Shown here: piece after piece, positions 37,778 through 46,912 of the stretch
How positions within the stretch are numbered: the stretch's first letter is position 1
Layout: the number at the start of each line of letters is the position of its first letter
Assembly: GCF_027111255.2 (NCBI RefSeq)
Contig: NZ_CP114285.2
Span: forward strand, 806,001-870,000
Direction of reading: 5' to 3'
Length of the DNA: 64,000 bases
From: Flavobacterium flavigenum
GTDB lineage: Bacteria > Bacteroidota > Bacteroidia > Flavobacteriales > Flavobacteriaceae
The notes under the pieces: model-generated
Told to the model about the DNA's origin: nothing
The model's input: the letters and a program-made list of their open reading frames with translations, nothing else
Database searches by the model: none
Made by a program: the position numbers and the translations under genes

Positions 37778-40153
37778 TTAAATTTGGCTTTTAGAAAAAA
37801 ACTGAAATTTGAATATCGATTTTATTTTTTTCCTAAAAATACTTCTTTTTTTGGGCAGATCTCCCAAAACCGATTCAATTTCATTGAGATCAACCCCGTT
37901 AACTATTACATTAATTTTTGAAGCTGATACTCCTAATAAATTACTTACAGCTGATTGATCGGCATCAGACCATACTCTATTTGACCGGCATACAAGAATA
38001 CCTAAATCAGCAGACATTATTAGTTCAGCCGGATAATTGTAATTGATCAGAGAAGGTAATTCTATAATTACAAAGTCTGGAGTATAATTTAATATAATAT
38101 TATTTTGCTTTAAAATGTCTTCAAAATTTTTAGCACTATAAAACGAACTATCCATAGTGTACGAATGATATTCTGAATCATCAAGGTAATCAGAAACATC
38201 AGCCAAAAAAGGATTATCAATGTCTATACGCGGATCTGGGTAGCCTAAAATTTTAGTAATAAATGGAAATTTTCTTTGCTTTTCAATAGGCTTTTGTTTC
38301 GTATCATAATTTAGAAATACTATTTTCTTCCCTTCTTGTTTCAATGTCTTGGCAATATTACCAGCCAAAACGGTTTTCCCTTCCATTTTATGAGTACTGA
38401 ACACGACTATCGTTTTTACTGTTTTTTCAGAGGCATGTATGCCAAAGTATTGCAATATATTTTGAGTAATTATTTCAATTAGTCTTTTTTGAATAAAAAC
38501 CAGATTTACATTTCCGGGATCTAATATTATTTTAGGTACCATTCCTAGTGTTTTTAGCCCTAATTGTTTGCTTGCTCTGCTGGCATTTTTTATAGTATCA
38601 TCAAAATACTCCATCATCAAAATAATTCCCAGAGTTAAAATACCTCCCAGAAAAGCCGCACCAACAATGAGCAGTCCTCTTTTAGTTGGATTGGCCGATA
38701 AGGGATAAAAAGGAGGGTCAATAGATTTTATGTTAGAAGACATCTCATTGTCTTGTAGTTTTAGTTTAGCCAAATTTAATCCGTGAAGCAATTCTAAATA
38801 GCCTTGTTCTGAAACTGAAATTTCACGTTCTAATCTTTTTATAGTAGCACCTGCTGGCGCATAAGTAGCATATTGTTCTTGAAAATCTTTGTTTTGTTTG
38901 TCCATTACCTTTATTTTGGCCTTAAGGTTTTCAGACTCAACAACAGTATTCATCCAGTCAGGAAGTGTTTTAGTTAAAGGAACACCATCAACAGTGTTAT
39001 TATAACTGTATATTTCATCGACACTTTTTTTGATTTCATTATTTAAAGACTCTCTCTCCTTTTTTAATGTATTGATCTTAGATGAAATATTTTCGCTGGC
39101 ATCAGATTCTAAATTGGCTTCGTTAAATGCAATTTGATAATTAATGTATCCTAATAATTTCTTTTTTTCAAGAATTTTGTTAGTTTCATCCTGAATATAG
39201 TCTTGTACATTTAACTTTTCTTCAATTTTTTTAGTTGATGCCTGTGTACCGGCAAGCTGTGCTTTTTTGTTATTATAATCAACCTCCATGTCTTCTTTTA
39301 CAACCGCAACTGCCTTACTCTGCTCATAATAATTTATGATTTTGTTTGCCTTATTGAATTCAAGAAGTTTATCTTCGGCTAGTTTTAAATCATTATTAGC
39401 CATAGCAAGCTGCTGTTCAAAGTATTTAACAACAGCATCTGATCTATTCTCTTTTATGTTTTTGTAATTTTTTATACAAATAGCATTGTAAATTTCAAGT
39501 GTTTGCTGGCAAATACCCGGATCATCCACCGTATAAGTCATTTTTATTAAATCACTGCTATTGATGCGAATGGCTTGTATACTTGATAAAGCTTTAATAG
39601 AATAATGCTTGTCATTTTCATAATTAAGCAGCTCATAAATATAATTATCGTTACTGCTTCTCATTAATTTCAATAGTCGACTGACTGTCTTTTCGTAATT
39701 GTATCTATTAATTTCTGGAGGAATTGGGCTAGTAACAGCTAAAGTGTCAGTTTCTAAATCTCTATTACTGCCTTTTTCAATATAATTATAAATCTCTTTT
39801 GGAACTTTTAATTTTAACTCATCGAAATTTTTTTTTGAAATAAACTTTGGATTGGCCTTAGGCAGCATAAGATGTGTAGCTAATAACCGTACAGCTACTT
39901 CTTCCTGGGTTTCTCTTGAATTAATAATATTGATTAAATTATCAAAAGCGGTATTAGTAGCAAAATAATTGAATGTTTTATCCATTTCAATAGAAGAACC
40001 TGTGGCAAGTCCAGTATAAAGAATGGTTTGGGATGTGTATTCTAAATTAGGTTTACTGGTAAGGATTAAGACCAGCAAAGCCACACATAATGGTACCATA
40101 ATTAAAAGTACCAAGTGCCTTACTATTAGTCTAATGAAATCAATTATTTTCAT
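37778..40153 (-). CDS. Wzz/BY-kinase-like polysaccharide co-polymerase with altered kinase domain
   Basis: Inner-membrane protein of 791 residues: a first membrane helix (about 12-34), a long periplasmic Wzz part with coiled coils (about 220-480), a second helix (about 495-515) and a cytoplasmic P-loop domain. The Walker A site is at about 586-594 (THKMEGKT, Gly592-Lys-Thr594), and a Walker A'-like site is LNYDTK. The usual Walker B Asp is replaced by Glu (DFVIIELPS), and the C-terminus (SIFRKKIKSIFKFQFF) lacks the tyrosine cluster of normal BY-kinases. It probably controls chain length and export, with reduced or no autophosphorylation. No Wza-type export lipoprotein is in the cluster. Confidence 0.87.
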   Translation of the reverse strand: MKIIDFIRLIVRHLVLLIMVPLCVALLVLILTSKPNLEYTSQTILYTGLATGSSIEMDKTFNYFATNTAFDNLINIINSRETQEEVAVRLLATHLMLPKANPKFISKKNFDELKLKVPKEIYNYIEKGSNRDLETDTLAVTSPIPPEINRYNYEKTVSRLLKLMRSSNDNYIYELLNYENDKHYSIKALSSIQAIRINSSDLIKMTYTVDDPGICQQTLEIYNAICIKNYKNIKENRSDAVVKYFEQQLAMANNDLKLAEDKLLEFNKANKIINYYEQSKAVAVVKEDMEVDYNNKKAQLAGTQASTKKIEEKLNVQDYIQDETNKILEKKKLLGYINYQIAFNEANLESDASENISSKINTLKKERESLNNEIKKSVDEIYSYNNTVDGVPLTKTLPDWMNTVVESENLKAKIKVMDKQNKDFQEQYATYAPAGATIKRLEREISVSEQGYLELLHGLNLAKLKLQDNEMSSNIKSIDPPFYPLSANPTKRGLLIVGAAFLGGILTLGIILMMEYFDDTIKNASRASKQLGLKTLGMVPKIILDPGNVNLVFIQKRLIEIITQNILQYFGIHASEKTVKTIVVFSTHKMEGKTVLAGNIAKTLKQEGKKIVFLNYDTKQKPIEKQRKFPFITKILGYPDPRIDIDNPFLADVSDYLDDSEYHSYTMDSSFYSAKNFEDILKQNNIILNYTPDFVIIELPSLINYNYPAELIMSADLGILVCRSNRVWSDADQSAVSNLLGVSASKINVIVNGVDLNEIESVLGDLPKKRSIFRKKIKSIFKFQFFSKSQI

Positions 40154-40157
40154 TTAT

Positions 40158-40907
40158 TTATTTTGAATTTGTTAAATTAAATACAAACCCTGCCATATCT
40201 TCAAGTAATTGTTTAGTAATGATAAATTCAGACTTTGCAATTTCGTAATCTGCTTCTAAATTTGAAGTTATACCTGTTATCCTGACATATTCTGAAACTG
40301 GAACTACACCGTTTCGAAATTCCTTTTCAACCATCTGCATATTAATTTTACCATCACTCAGGCTCTTGGATCTTATTAAAAGTAATTTTTGTTTTAAAAT
40401 TAAATCCTGATAAAGTTTTATAACCGTTTGTCTTATTTCATCTTCCTGAAAATCAGCCATATTTTTTGCCTCATCTATCTCAAATTTTGCCAATTTAATC
40501 TGGTTTTTTCTGTTTAACATATCAAACACCGGAAACTTTACATAAAAGCCTACACTATAATTATATTGTGTCGAAAGTGTAGAGTAAGCAGTGTTAGAAA
40601 CACCATTTTCACTGCTTGAAAAATTGTTTAAGGTACCGTATCTACCATCTGCCTGAAGTCCCATATTTCTTGTCCAATAGATCCGCTCAGATTCCAAAGT
40701 AGATTCTTTAACACCAATATGATTCTTTCTGAATTTAAGCATAGAGTTTCGTTTTAATACCGAATCGATAACCGCTTTAAGAGGAGGAAATTCAGATTCA
40801 CTTTCATTTATTGAAAGATTATTATGTTCAATTGTTTGTGCCTGTGTAAAATTCAATGAAAACATCATTAAAGCAAAAAGGACAATTATTTTGAATCTTT
40901 TTTTCAT
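40158..40907 (-). CDS. Short TolC-like outer-membrane protein
   Basis: Start chosen at ATG 40907 (MKKRFKIIVLFALMMFSLNFTQAQ, a clear signal peptide). A longer frame to 40931 adds eight residues with no signal-peptide sense. The mature part, about 225 residues, has long helices and a short beta segment (YNYSVGFYVKFPVFDMLNRKNQIKLAKFEI) as in TolC/OEP proteins, but it is only about half the usual 430-480 residues and holds one of the two repeats. It sits between the priming transferase and the Wzz-like gene, so it may form the outer-membrane part of the exporter in place of Wza. Oligomeric state is unknown. Confidence 0.78.
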   Translation of the reverse strand: MKKRFKIIVLFALMMFSLNFTQAQTIEHNNLSINESESEFPPLKAVIDSVLKRNSMLKFRKNHIGVKESTLESERIYWTRNMGLQADGRYGTLNNFSSSENGVSNTAYSTLSTQYNYSVGFYVKFPVFDMLNRKNQIKLAKFEIDEAKNMADFQEDEIRQTVIKLYQDLILKQKLLLIRSKSLSDGKINMQMVEKEFRNGVVPVSEYVRITGITSNLEADYEIAKSEFIITKQLLEDMAGFVFNLTNSK

Positions 40908-40933
40908 ATATACTATTTGGAAGCTAAACATTT

Positions 40934-42016
40934 TTAAACTGAACCTTTTTGTAGCAAAGCAGGGATCGTTCTTAAAATAAGTTTTATATCATACCAAAAT
41001 GAATAATTATCTCCTTTAAAATGATCTGCATATTCATTATCGAGGCGCATTCTTTCTTCTTCAGACATTTGTCCGCCTTTACCTCTTAATTCTACCTGCC
41101 ATAAACCTGTAATACCGGGTGGAGCCAAAAACCTTTTTGATATATCGTCTGCTGTCAATAACTCAGCTTCATATACAGGTAATGGCCTATTGCCTACAAT
41201 AGACATATCCCCTTTCAATACATTTATTAACTGTGGTAATTCGTCAATACTCGTATTTCTAATGAATTTTCCAACTTTAGTAATGCGGGGATCATCGATA
41301 ATTTTGACAAAAGTTGAATTATTTTTTGCAGCTTCCCGCTTTTGAACATTAAACCAATAATCACAAATCACGTGAGTTTCTATATACATCAAAGGCGAAC
41401 ATGATTCTCCTTTCGGCAGTTCACTACATTTAGGGCAAGGAATGTCCAAAGGATTATTTGTTGCTGTTGCCGGTTCTTTTTTATACTGGTTTTTTTCCTG
41501 AGCTAATTTTTTCAAAAGTTCGTCTGAACCGGTACGCATTGATCTAAGTTTGTAAAAGTCAAATGTTTTACGCCCTACCCTTTTTGAAATGTAATATACT
41601 TTCCCTTTTGATTCTAATCGGATTGCAAGTATAATAAGCAGTAAAAATGGCGATGCCACTAAAAGTACCGTAGATGCTACAAAAACATCAAAAATGCGTT
41701 TTGACAAAGGCATTATGTAATTCTCTTCAGAGGCTTTTTGTGTTATTTTTACTCTTGAAGGATTTTTATTGACACAAAGAAATTCAATTCTGTTTAAAAT
41801 ATCTTCTGGCTCTGTCACAGAAGTTACATAAAAGTCATCTATTTGTTTTTTAAATGCTAACTTATAAATATCAATATTAAATTTCTTAGATAACAAAATA
41901 AACGGGATATTGTCAAATTCTTTTTTTTTCCTGATCCAATCAAAAAGATATATTCCATTGTTTCCCGCCAAATTATAATCACAAATAATAGTATCGGGAT
42001 GTTTTTGAGAGTTCAA
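40934..42016 (-). CDS. Priming sugar transferase with receiver-like N-terminus
   Basis: Bacterial sugar transferase of the WcaJ/PglC type that loads the first sugar phosphate onto undecaprenyl phosphate. From the TTG at 42016 it has 360 codons. Residues about 1-80 continue a receiver-like fold (CDYNLAGNNG with Asp13), but the usual catalytic Lys is replaced (DDFYVTS). A membrane helix follows (about 112-132), then the transferase domain with KRVGRKTFDFYKLRSM, SIDELPQLINVLKGDMSIVGNRPLP and GITGLWQV. An unusual insertion at about 175-225 has four cysteines (194, 197, 206, 218; CPKC). Coding-like sequence continues upstream to 42145 with no usual start codon. It begins the exopolysaccharide operon. 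Confidence 0.85.
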   Translation of the reverse strand: MNSQKHPDTIICDYNLAGNNGIYLFDWIRKKKEFDNIPFILLSKKFNIDIYKLAFKKQIDDFYVTSVTEPEDILNRIEFLCVNKNPSRVKITQKASEENYIMPLSKRIFDVFVASTVLLVASPFLLLIILAIRLESKGKVYYISKRVGRKTFDFYKLRSMRTGSDELLKKLAQEKNQYKKEPATATNNPLDIPCPKCSELPKGESCSPLMYIETHVICDYWFNVQKREAAKNNSTFVKIIDDPRITKVGKFIRNTSIDELPQLINVLKGDMSIVGNRPLPVYEAELLTADDISKRFLAPPGITGLWQVELRGKGGQMSEEERMRLDNEYADHFKGDNYSFWYDIKLILRTIPALLQKGSV

Positions 42017-42145
42017 GTAATTAGTAGCCTGGGAACTATTTTCTAAAGTTACTATTGACCATTTATCTTTCTCTTCTATGCTATCAAAATAGGAAGGGAA
42101 ATTTCCAATGTATAAAATATTAAAATTTGGATTTATGGAATCTTC
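42017..42145 (-). pseudogene. N-terminal coding extension of the sugar transferase without a start codon
   Basis: The same frame continues upstream for 43 codons (EDSINPNFNILYIGNF, then WSIVTLENSSQATNYL) and supplies the missing first strands of the receiver-like fold, ending at a TAG at 42146-42148. No ATG, GTG or TTG is in frame. Dropping one A on the coding strand (42147) would turn ATAGG into ATGG and restore an ATG exactly at the start of this stretch. It may be a real mutation, a sequencing error, or initiation at a rare codon. Confidence 0.6.
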
Positions 42146-42266
42146 CTATACACTTTAGGGAAATGTATTTCAAAGGATCACTTCTCAATAATTAATATGA
42201 AACTTTTTCTAAGTTTTTGTTTATTGTCTTATTAAATATTTTATAAATTTTTAATTTTTGGTAATC

Positions 42267-43301
42267 TCAATTAATGTCAAGCGTAAAGAAAAATGTAGTT
42301 CCTTTGCTCAAATCGCTTTCTACCCATATCTCACCATTATAATACTGGACAATTTTTTTTACAATAGAAAGTCCTATTCCTGACGAATTTCCGGAGCTAT
42401 CAAGCTTAGTAAATATATTGAAAATTTTATCTTTATAGGCTTTATCGATACCTATCCCGTTATCCTTTACATAAAACTCAGGTAAGTTATTTTTATTGAT
42501 AGAATACCCGATTTCTATAATTCCTTTTTCTTTATCGTTATATTTAATGCTATTATCAATTAGGTTTTCAAAAAGCTGTTTAAACCTATAGTAATTACCA
42601 TAAATTTTTGGTAGTTGATTTTGAAGTTTTATCTTACAATTAGCAGGAATCAAGGTTGTTCTGATAATCTCATCTAAAAGAAAATTAAAATCAACAATTC
42701 TATTTTCAGACTGCAATTTATCAATAGATGAATAGTCTAAAATACCTTTGATCAAAAGATCCATCTTCTCAACATTAAGTAGAATCAGGTTTAGTGAGTT
42801 TAAATTATCAGTTGAGAGATTATCTCTGTTATCAGTTATAAACCACTCTATAAGGGTATTTATACTTCGCAAAGGAGCTTTTAAATCATGAGATACGGCA
42901 TGTGCGTAATCGCTTAGTTCTTGATTTTGCAACTCCAGATTTTTGAGTAACTTTTCTCTTTGCCCGTTAATTTTAATGATCTCTTCGGACTGTCGTTTTA
43001 TATATTCGGTTGCACTAATTTTATCAGATGAATCATTATTTATGTCAAGATTCATTGAACTCAATATAAATTCAAGGTTATTATTAACCTCTTTTAAAGT
43101 ACGCGCTTCTTCCCTTAATTTTTCATTAGCCTCAAACAACTCATCTGAGCTAAATTTCATCGCTCTTTGAAGTAATGCCATTTGCTCATCAAAATTAATA
43201 TATGAGTTGTTCACTGCATTTAAGAAACTCTCAAATCCATCAGGAACAGCACCTCCAAGGTGTTTTGTTATTTGTCTTTTTAATAGGGAATTGAGATTCA
43301 T
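42267..43301 (-). CDS. Sensor histidine kinase without membrane segments
   Basis: Soluble histidine kinase of 344 residues. The N-terminal about 120 residues are helical/coiled coil with no recognised sensor domain. Then come HisKA with the H-box AVSHDLKAPLRSI at about 135-200 and HATPase with the N-box (FENLIDNSIKYND), G1 (FYVKDNGIGID) and G2 (SSGIGLSIVKKI). The start overlaps the FIST gene stop by one base (TAATG), so the FIST protein may be its input. It is the last gene of the signalling operon and lies just upstream of the exopolysaccharide cluster on the same strand. Confidence 0.9.
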   Translation of the reverse strand: MNLNSLLKRQITKHLGGAVPDGFESFLNAVNNSYINFDEQMALLQRAMKFSSDELFEANEKLREEARTLKEVNNNLEFILSSMNLDINNDSSDKISATEYIKRQSEEIIKINGQREKLLKNLELQNQELSDYAHAVSHDLKAPLRSINTLIEWFITDNRDNLSTDNLNSLNLILLNVEKMDLLIKGILDYSSIDKLQSENRIVDFNFLLDEIIRTTLIPANCKIKLQNQLPKIYGNYYRFKQLFENLIDNSIKYNDKEKGIIEIGYSINKNNLPEFYVKDNGIGIDKAYKDKIFNIFTKLDSSGNSSGIGLSIVKKIVQYYNGEIWVESDLSKGTTFFFTLDIN

Positions 43302-44434
43302 TATTCGCTAAGAAGTGTTAAAGTCATTGTCTGATTATGTAATTGACAGTTTGTACTTGCAAAAAAAGGTGCCATTTCTCCGTACGAGTAAAAACCTGTT
43401 AAAACCGTTTCGCTATCCAGAATTGATTTTACTTCTTCTATTTCTTCTTCAACACGCTGATCCATCACTAGTTTTCGGCCGACACAACTGATAAGAATTG
43501 CCAGACTTGGTTTTACGGTTCTGTTTTTCATAGCATACTGAGCTGCTAGACTGGCTCCTTCAGCGATACCATCTACTGATGCCATCATGAGCTGTACCTT
43601 CGAGTTGAGGGGTACATCTCCCGCAAGGATCATAGATTGATTGTCATTGTCAATATTAAGTATTGTCCTTACCAGAGCATCTTCTTTTCCGGGAGGCGTC
43701 ACATTTAAGGGATATAAAAGAGAAGCTTGTGGAAGTTCACTAGCCTTTTCTCCCAAATATTTTTTATACAGCTCTAATGCCGGCTGCCCATCTATCTCGT
43801 ACAAAATATTTCCTTCAGAACGTGTAATTATTCTTTCTGGTCCAAATGGCTGCCAGCCTCCATAACTGGCAAAACTAATTTCTAAAGTTTCTCCGTAAAA
43901 ACCAATTAAAATTACTTCTCCTTCTTTTGGCTTTTCATTATAAGATGCAAGTGTTTTTTCAAATTTTGCATCATCACCACACATACCGCCTGTTATAGAT
44001 AAACTTGAATCGATACCATCCTCTAGTCCGTTTATTAAAGAACTCCCGTTAGTGAAACTTCCTTCAGACAGTACAAATAGGTGTTTTAAGTTTTCTTTTG
44101 GCATGCTTGCGTACAAACTTTTACCCAAGGCAGCACCATCCTTATTATAATCTAGAATATTACCAGTTTTAATTACAAAATTACTTCTTTCAAATTCTAT
44201 AGCTGTTACTGTGGCAGAGTCATCAAGTACATTTATATCAGCAATCTCGCCAGCTGTAGAGCCGTAAACTATATGTTCATAAGGGAATTCTCTTTTAATA
44301 TCGTTTAAAAAAAGTTCGTCTTCAAGCAGCAACCGGTTTGCAAATACCAGCACTAATGGATCCTTTAGGGTGATTTTATCGGTAAGATAATTCCATGTAA
44401 GGTTATCTTTTTTAAAAGCTTGTATTATTTTCAT
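43301..44434 (-). CDS. FIST-domain sensory protein
   Basis: Cytoplasmic sensor of 377 residues with FIST N-terminal and C-terminal domains: LVFANRLLLEDELFLNDIK, VYGSTAGEI, GGMCGDDAKF, LIGFYGETLEI and GWQPFGPERIITRSEGNILYEIDGQPALELYKKYLG, ending in a segment (ILISCVGRKLVMDQRVEEE, VLTGFYSYGEMAPF) typical of FIST_C. FIST proteins are thought to bind small ligands such as amino acids and feed kinases. It lies between an HNOBA kinase and a kinase without sensor, overlapping the latter by one base, and shares the operon with H-NOX. Confidence 0.88.
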   Translation of the reverse strand: MKIIQAFKKDNLTWNYLTDKITLKDPLVLVFANRLLLEDELFLNDIKREFPYEHIVYGSTAGEIADINVLDDSATVTAIEFERSNFVIKTGNILDYNKDGAALGKSLYASMPKENLKHLFVLSEGSFTNGSSLINGLEDGIDSSLSITGGMCGDDAKFEKTLASYNEKPKEGEVILIGFYGETLEISFASYGGWQPFGPERIITRSEGNILYEIDGQPALELYKKYLGEKASELPQASLLYPLNVTPPGKEDALVRTILNIDNDNQSMILAGDVPLNSKVQLMMASVDGIAEGASLAAQYAMKNRTVKPSLAILISCVGRKLVMDQRVEEEIEEVKSILDSETVLTGFYSYGEMAPFFASTNCQLHNQTMTLTLLSE

Positions 44435-44438
44435 AATT

Positions 44439-46358
44439 TTATTTGTTTAGCTGTATATAAAATGTAGTACCATAACCTAAATCACTTTCTATCCAAATTT
44501 TACCTTTGTAATAATTAACTATTTTTTTTACTATTGATAATCCCAGACCTGTAGATTTTTCGCTATTTGTGAGTGATTGAAATGTTTTAAAAATCTTTTC
44601 AAAATGTTCTTCAGCAATACCTGGACCATTGTCTTTTACTGAAAAAACATAATATGATTCATGTTCCTCTGCATTTACCTCAATTATACCTTCGGGTTTA
44701 TCGTTGTAAGTAACCGCATTTCCAATTAAATTTTGAAACAACTGATGTATTCTGAACTTGTCTGCATTAATAACAGGCATTTGATCTGATACTTTTAGGT
44801 TTATGTTCTCAGGAATATCTATTGTTTTTATAATATTTTGTATAATTTCTAATGTATTTACAGGTTGGAAAATTTCAGCACCACCGCTGTTAATTTTTGA
44901 GTACGTTAGTATTCCTTGAATCAACCTGTCCATCTTTTCGATTTTACCCTCAATCAAATTTAGGTATTGCATCGATTTTTCTCCTAATTTAGCTTCATTA
45001 TCCTCTTTTATCCAATAAATTAAGGAGTTAATGCTTCTTAAAGGTGATTTAAGATCGTGCGATACAATCTGGGCATATTCTTCCAAATCATTATTACTCT
45101 TCTCCAAACTGGCTAAAAGCTGTTCCTTTTGTTCTTCTAATATTTTTCGTTCTGTAATATCTTCTTCTATAGCAAAAAAACGGGAGATTTCTCCCCATTT
45201 ATTATATAAAGCCTGACCTTGAATTTTAACCCAATATTTTTTTTCTTGTTTAGAATAATTAATAATTTCACAGCTAAATGGATTACCTTTTTCAATTTGT
45301 TGCCTTAAATATTCAACTGTTTCGGGGTTACTTTCTACTCCTTGAAGTAATTTACCTGGTCTTAAGCCTATAATTTCTGAGGCTTCATATCCAGACATAG
45401 CTGTAAAACTTGAATTAACCCATTCTATCTTTCCTTCTTTATCGCAAATTATAACCCCATTTATGTTTTTTTCAGCAATTAATGACAATAGAATTAATTG
45501 CTCCTCCTTCTTTTTTTCATCAGTAATATCTTCAATTACGGCAAAATACTGCAAGAGTTCACCTTTTTTACCATAAACAGGCTGTCCTTTTGTTCGGGTC
45601 CAAAAATAAGATCCGTCTTTGCGACCATGTGTAATTTCTACATCAAACGATTCACCAGTCATAAAAAGATTAATCATTTTTTTTATAGCTTGTTTATCTG
45701 TATTAATCGTTCTGCCAACTTCAATAGGAGATTTGCCAATAATATCTTCCTTTGTAAATCCTGTAATCTTATGATATGCATCATTACACCAAAATATTTT
45801 TGCATCAGCATCAGTAAAAACTATGGCATTTTTGTTATCGCTTGCAACTAATGAAAGCCGGTTTAGTTCCTCACGATCCTTATTAAGCTCTTCTCTTTGA
45901 CGGTTATTAATTTGAAGTAATTCATTAAGTTCCTGATTCTTTACTTCCTGATTTTTGAGTATCTGCAGTAAATCAAGCTGTGGGTCATAATTAGCGAAGT
46001 CAGACAGGGCCAAATTATTTTTTTTTACCTCTTCTACTGACGTTAACCAAGGTGAACCAACAAATAAAAAACAATTATCTACAGTAATAAACTGCCCTCT
46101 AATTATAGATCTGTTACCTACTATACATTCTAAAATCACTAGTTGATTTACGTTTTCAGCTATTGTTTGTGCATCTATCCTTTCCATAAAAGGCCTTTTA
46201 GATGCGAAATAATCGGAAACTTTGGTTTGTTGTTGTATTGAAGGCAAAACCTTTTTCAAACTTTCTCCATAAGAATAAATACTCATTTGCTGATCAAACA
46301 AAATGTAAAAAGGGAAGACTTCATTCAAGCTCTCAGGAGTAAAATTAATTGAATCCAT
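44439..46358 (-). CDS. HNOBA-PAS-PAS sensor histidine kinase
   Basis: Soluble kinase of 639 residues. Residues about 1-135 match the heme-NO-binding-associated (HNOBA) domain (FPFYILFDQQMSIYSYGESL, and ILECIVGNRSIIRGQFITV, FLFVGSPWL). A coiled coil at about 135-165 follows, then two PAS domains with PAC parts (about 170-285 and 290-410; NAIVFTDADAKIFWCNDAYHKITG, NGVIICDKEGKIEWVNSSFTAMSG), HisKA with IVSHDLKSPLRSI at about 435, and HATPase to the end (NLIGNAVTYND, VKDNGPGI, STGLGLSIVKK). HNOBA kinases are the usual partners of H-NOX proteins, and the H-NOX gene lies five bases upstream. The output probably passes through the single receiver gene of the same operon. Confidence 0.9.
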   Translation of the reverse strand: MDSINFTPESLNEVFPFYILFDQQMSIYSYGESLKKVLPSIQQQTKVSDYFASKRPFMERIDAQTIAENVNQLVILECIVGNRSIIRGQFITVDNCFLFVGSPWLTSVEEVKKNNLALSDFANYDPQLDLLQILKNQEVKNQELNELLQINNRQREELNKDREELNRLSLVASDNKNAIVFTDADAKIFWCNDAYHKITGFTKEDIIGKSPIEVGRTINTDKQAIKKMINLFMTGESFDVEITHGRKDGSYFWTRTKGQPVYGKKGELLQYFAVIEDITDEKKKEEQLILLSLIAEKNINGVIICDKEGKIEWVNSSFTAMSGYEASEIIGLRPGKLLQGVESNPETVEYLRQQIEKGNPFSCEIINYSKQEKKYWVKIQGQALYNKWGEISRFFAIEEDITERKILEEQKEQLLASLEKSNNDLEEYAQIVSHDLKSPLRSINSLIYWIKEDNEAKLGEKSMQYLNLIEGKIEKMDRLIQGILTYSKINSGGAEIFQPVNTLEIIQNIIKTIDIPENINLKVSDQMPVINADKFRIHQLFQNLIGNAVTYNDKPEGIIEVNAEEHESYYVFSVKDNGPGIAEEHFEKIFKTFQSLTNSEKSTGLGLSIVKKIVNYYKGKIWIESDLGYGTTFYIQLNK

Positions 46359-46363
46359 ACATA

Positions 46364-46903
46364 TTACCAGCTTATTTTAAACACATCCTCAAATTTGTTT
46401 AACTCCCTGGATACAACATGCTCAATTAATACACTGTTTTCAAATACTTTTACTAGTCCGTTAAGATACCCTTGTATATACTCTTTCATTCCGGGCGTAC
46501 TTGTGTAATAATGCAACATTAAAATAGTATCATTTACAACAGTTACTTTAAATTCAGGAGGAGTTAGTCTTGGGTATATCAACAACATCCGGTTATGAAA
46601 GCTAGGTAAATTTAGTAAATAATCTTTAAAATCACTGTCCCTAGACTGCATAATTAACAGATATTTCTCACGAGTTATCTTTACTACGTACTCGCCTAAT
46701 TGAAAAAGGATTTTATCGATAGTTAAATTAGTCCTTTTTGATAATTGTTTTGCTATTTCAAAAGTAATAGCATCATTATAAGGCTGATCTATGGTTTTAG
46801 TATTCATAGAGACTAAACTTTTAGAAATAGTATTATTCCATGTTTCTACATCAAAAGTATCTATGACGTATTGCTCAAAAGCCTTATAAATTATACCGTA
46901 CAT
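46364..46903 (-). CDS. H-NOX (heme nitric oxide/oxygen binding) protein lacking the YxSxR arginine
   Basis: Protein of 179 residues, the normal H-NOX length, starting MYGIIYKAFEQYV. It has the heme ligand His103 (LPSFHNRM) and Pro115 (PRLTPPEF), matching His102 and Pro115 of the Thermoanaerobacter protein. The heme-propionate motif Tyr-x-Ser-x-Arg reads YTSTP (Tyr133, Ser135, Pro137), so the arginine is missing. Its direct neighbour is the HNOBA histidine kinase, its usual partner, and a receiver gene precedes it. It should sense NO (or redox) and control the kinase, perhaps affecting biofilm as in other bacteria. Heme affinity may be altered. Confidence 0.88.
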   Translation of the reverse strand: MYGIIYKAFEQYVIDTFDVETWNNTISKSLVSMNTKTIDQPYNDAITFEIAKQLSKRTNLTIDKILFQLGEYVVKITREKYLLIMQSRDSDFKDYLLNLPSFHNRMLLIYPRLTPPEFKVTVVNDTILMLHYYTSTPGMKEYIQGYLNGLVKVFENSVLIEHVVSRELNKFEDVFKISW

Positions 46904-46912
46904 TACGCTATT

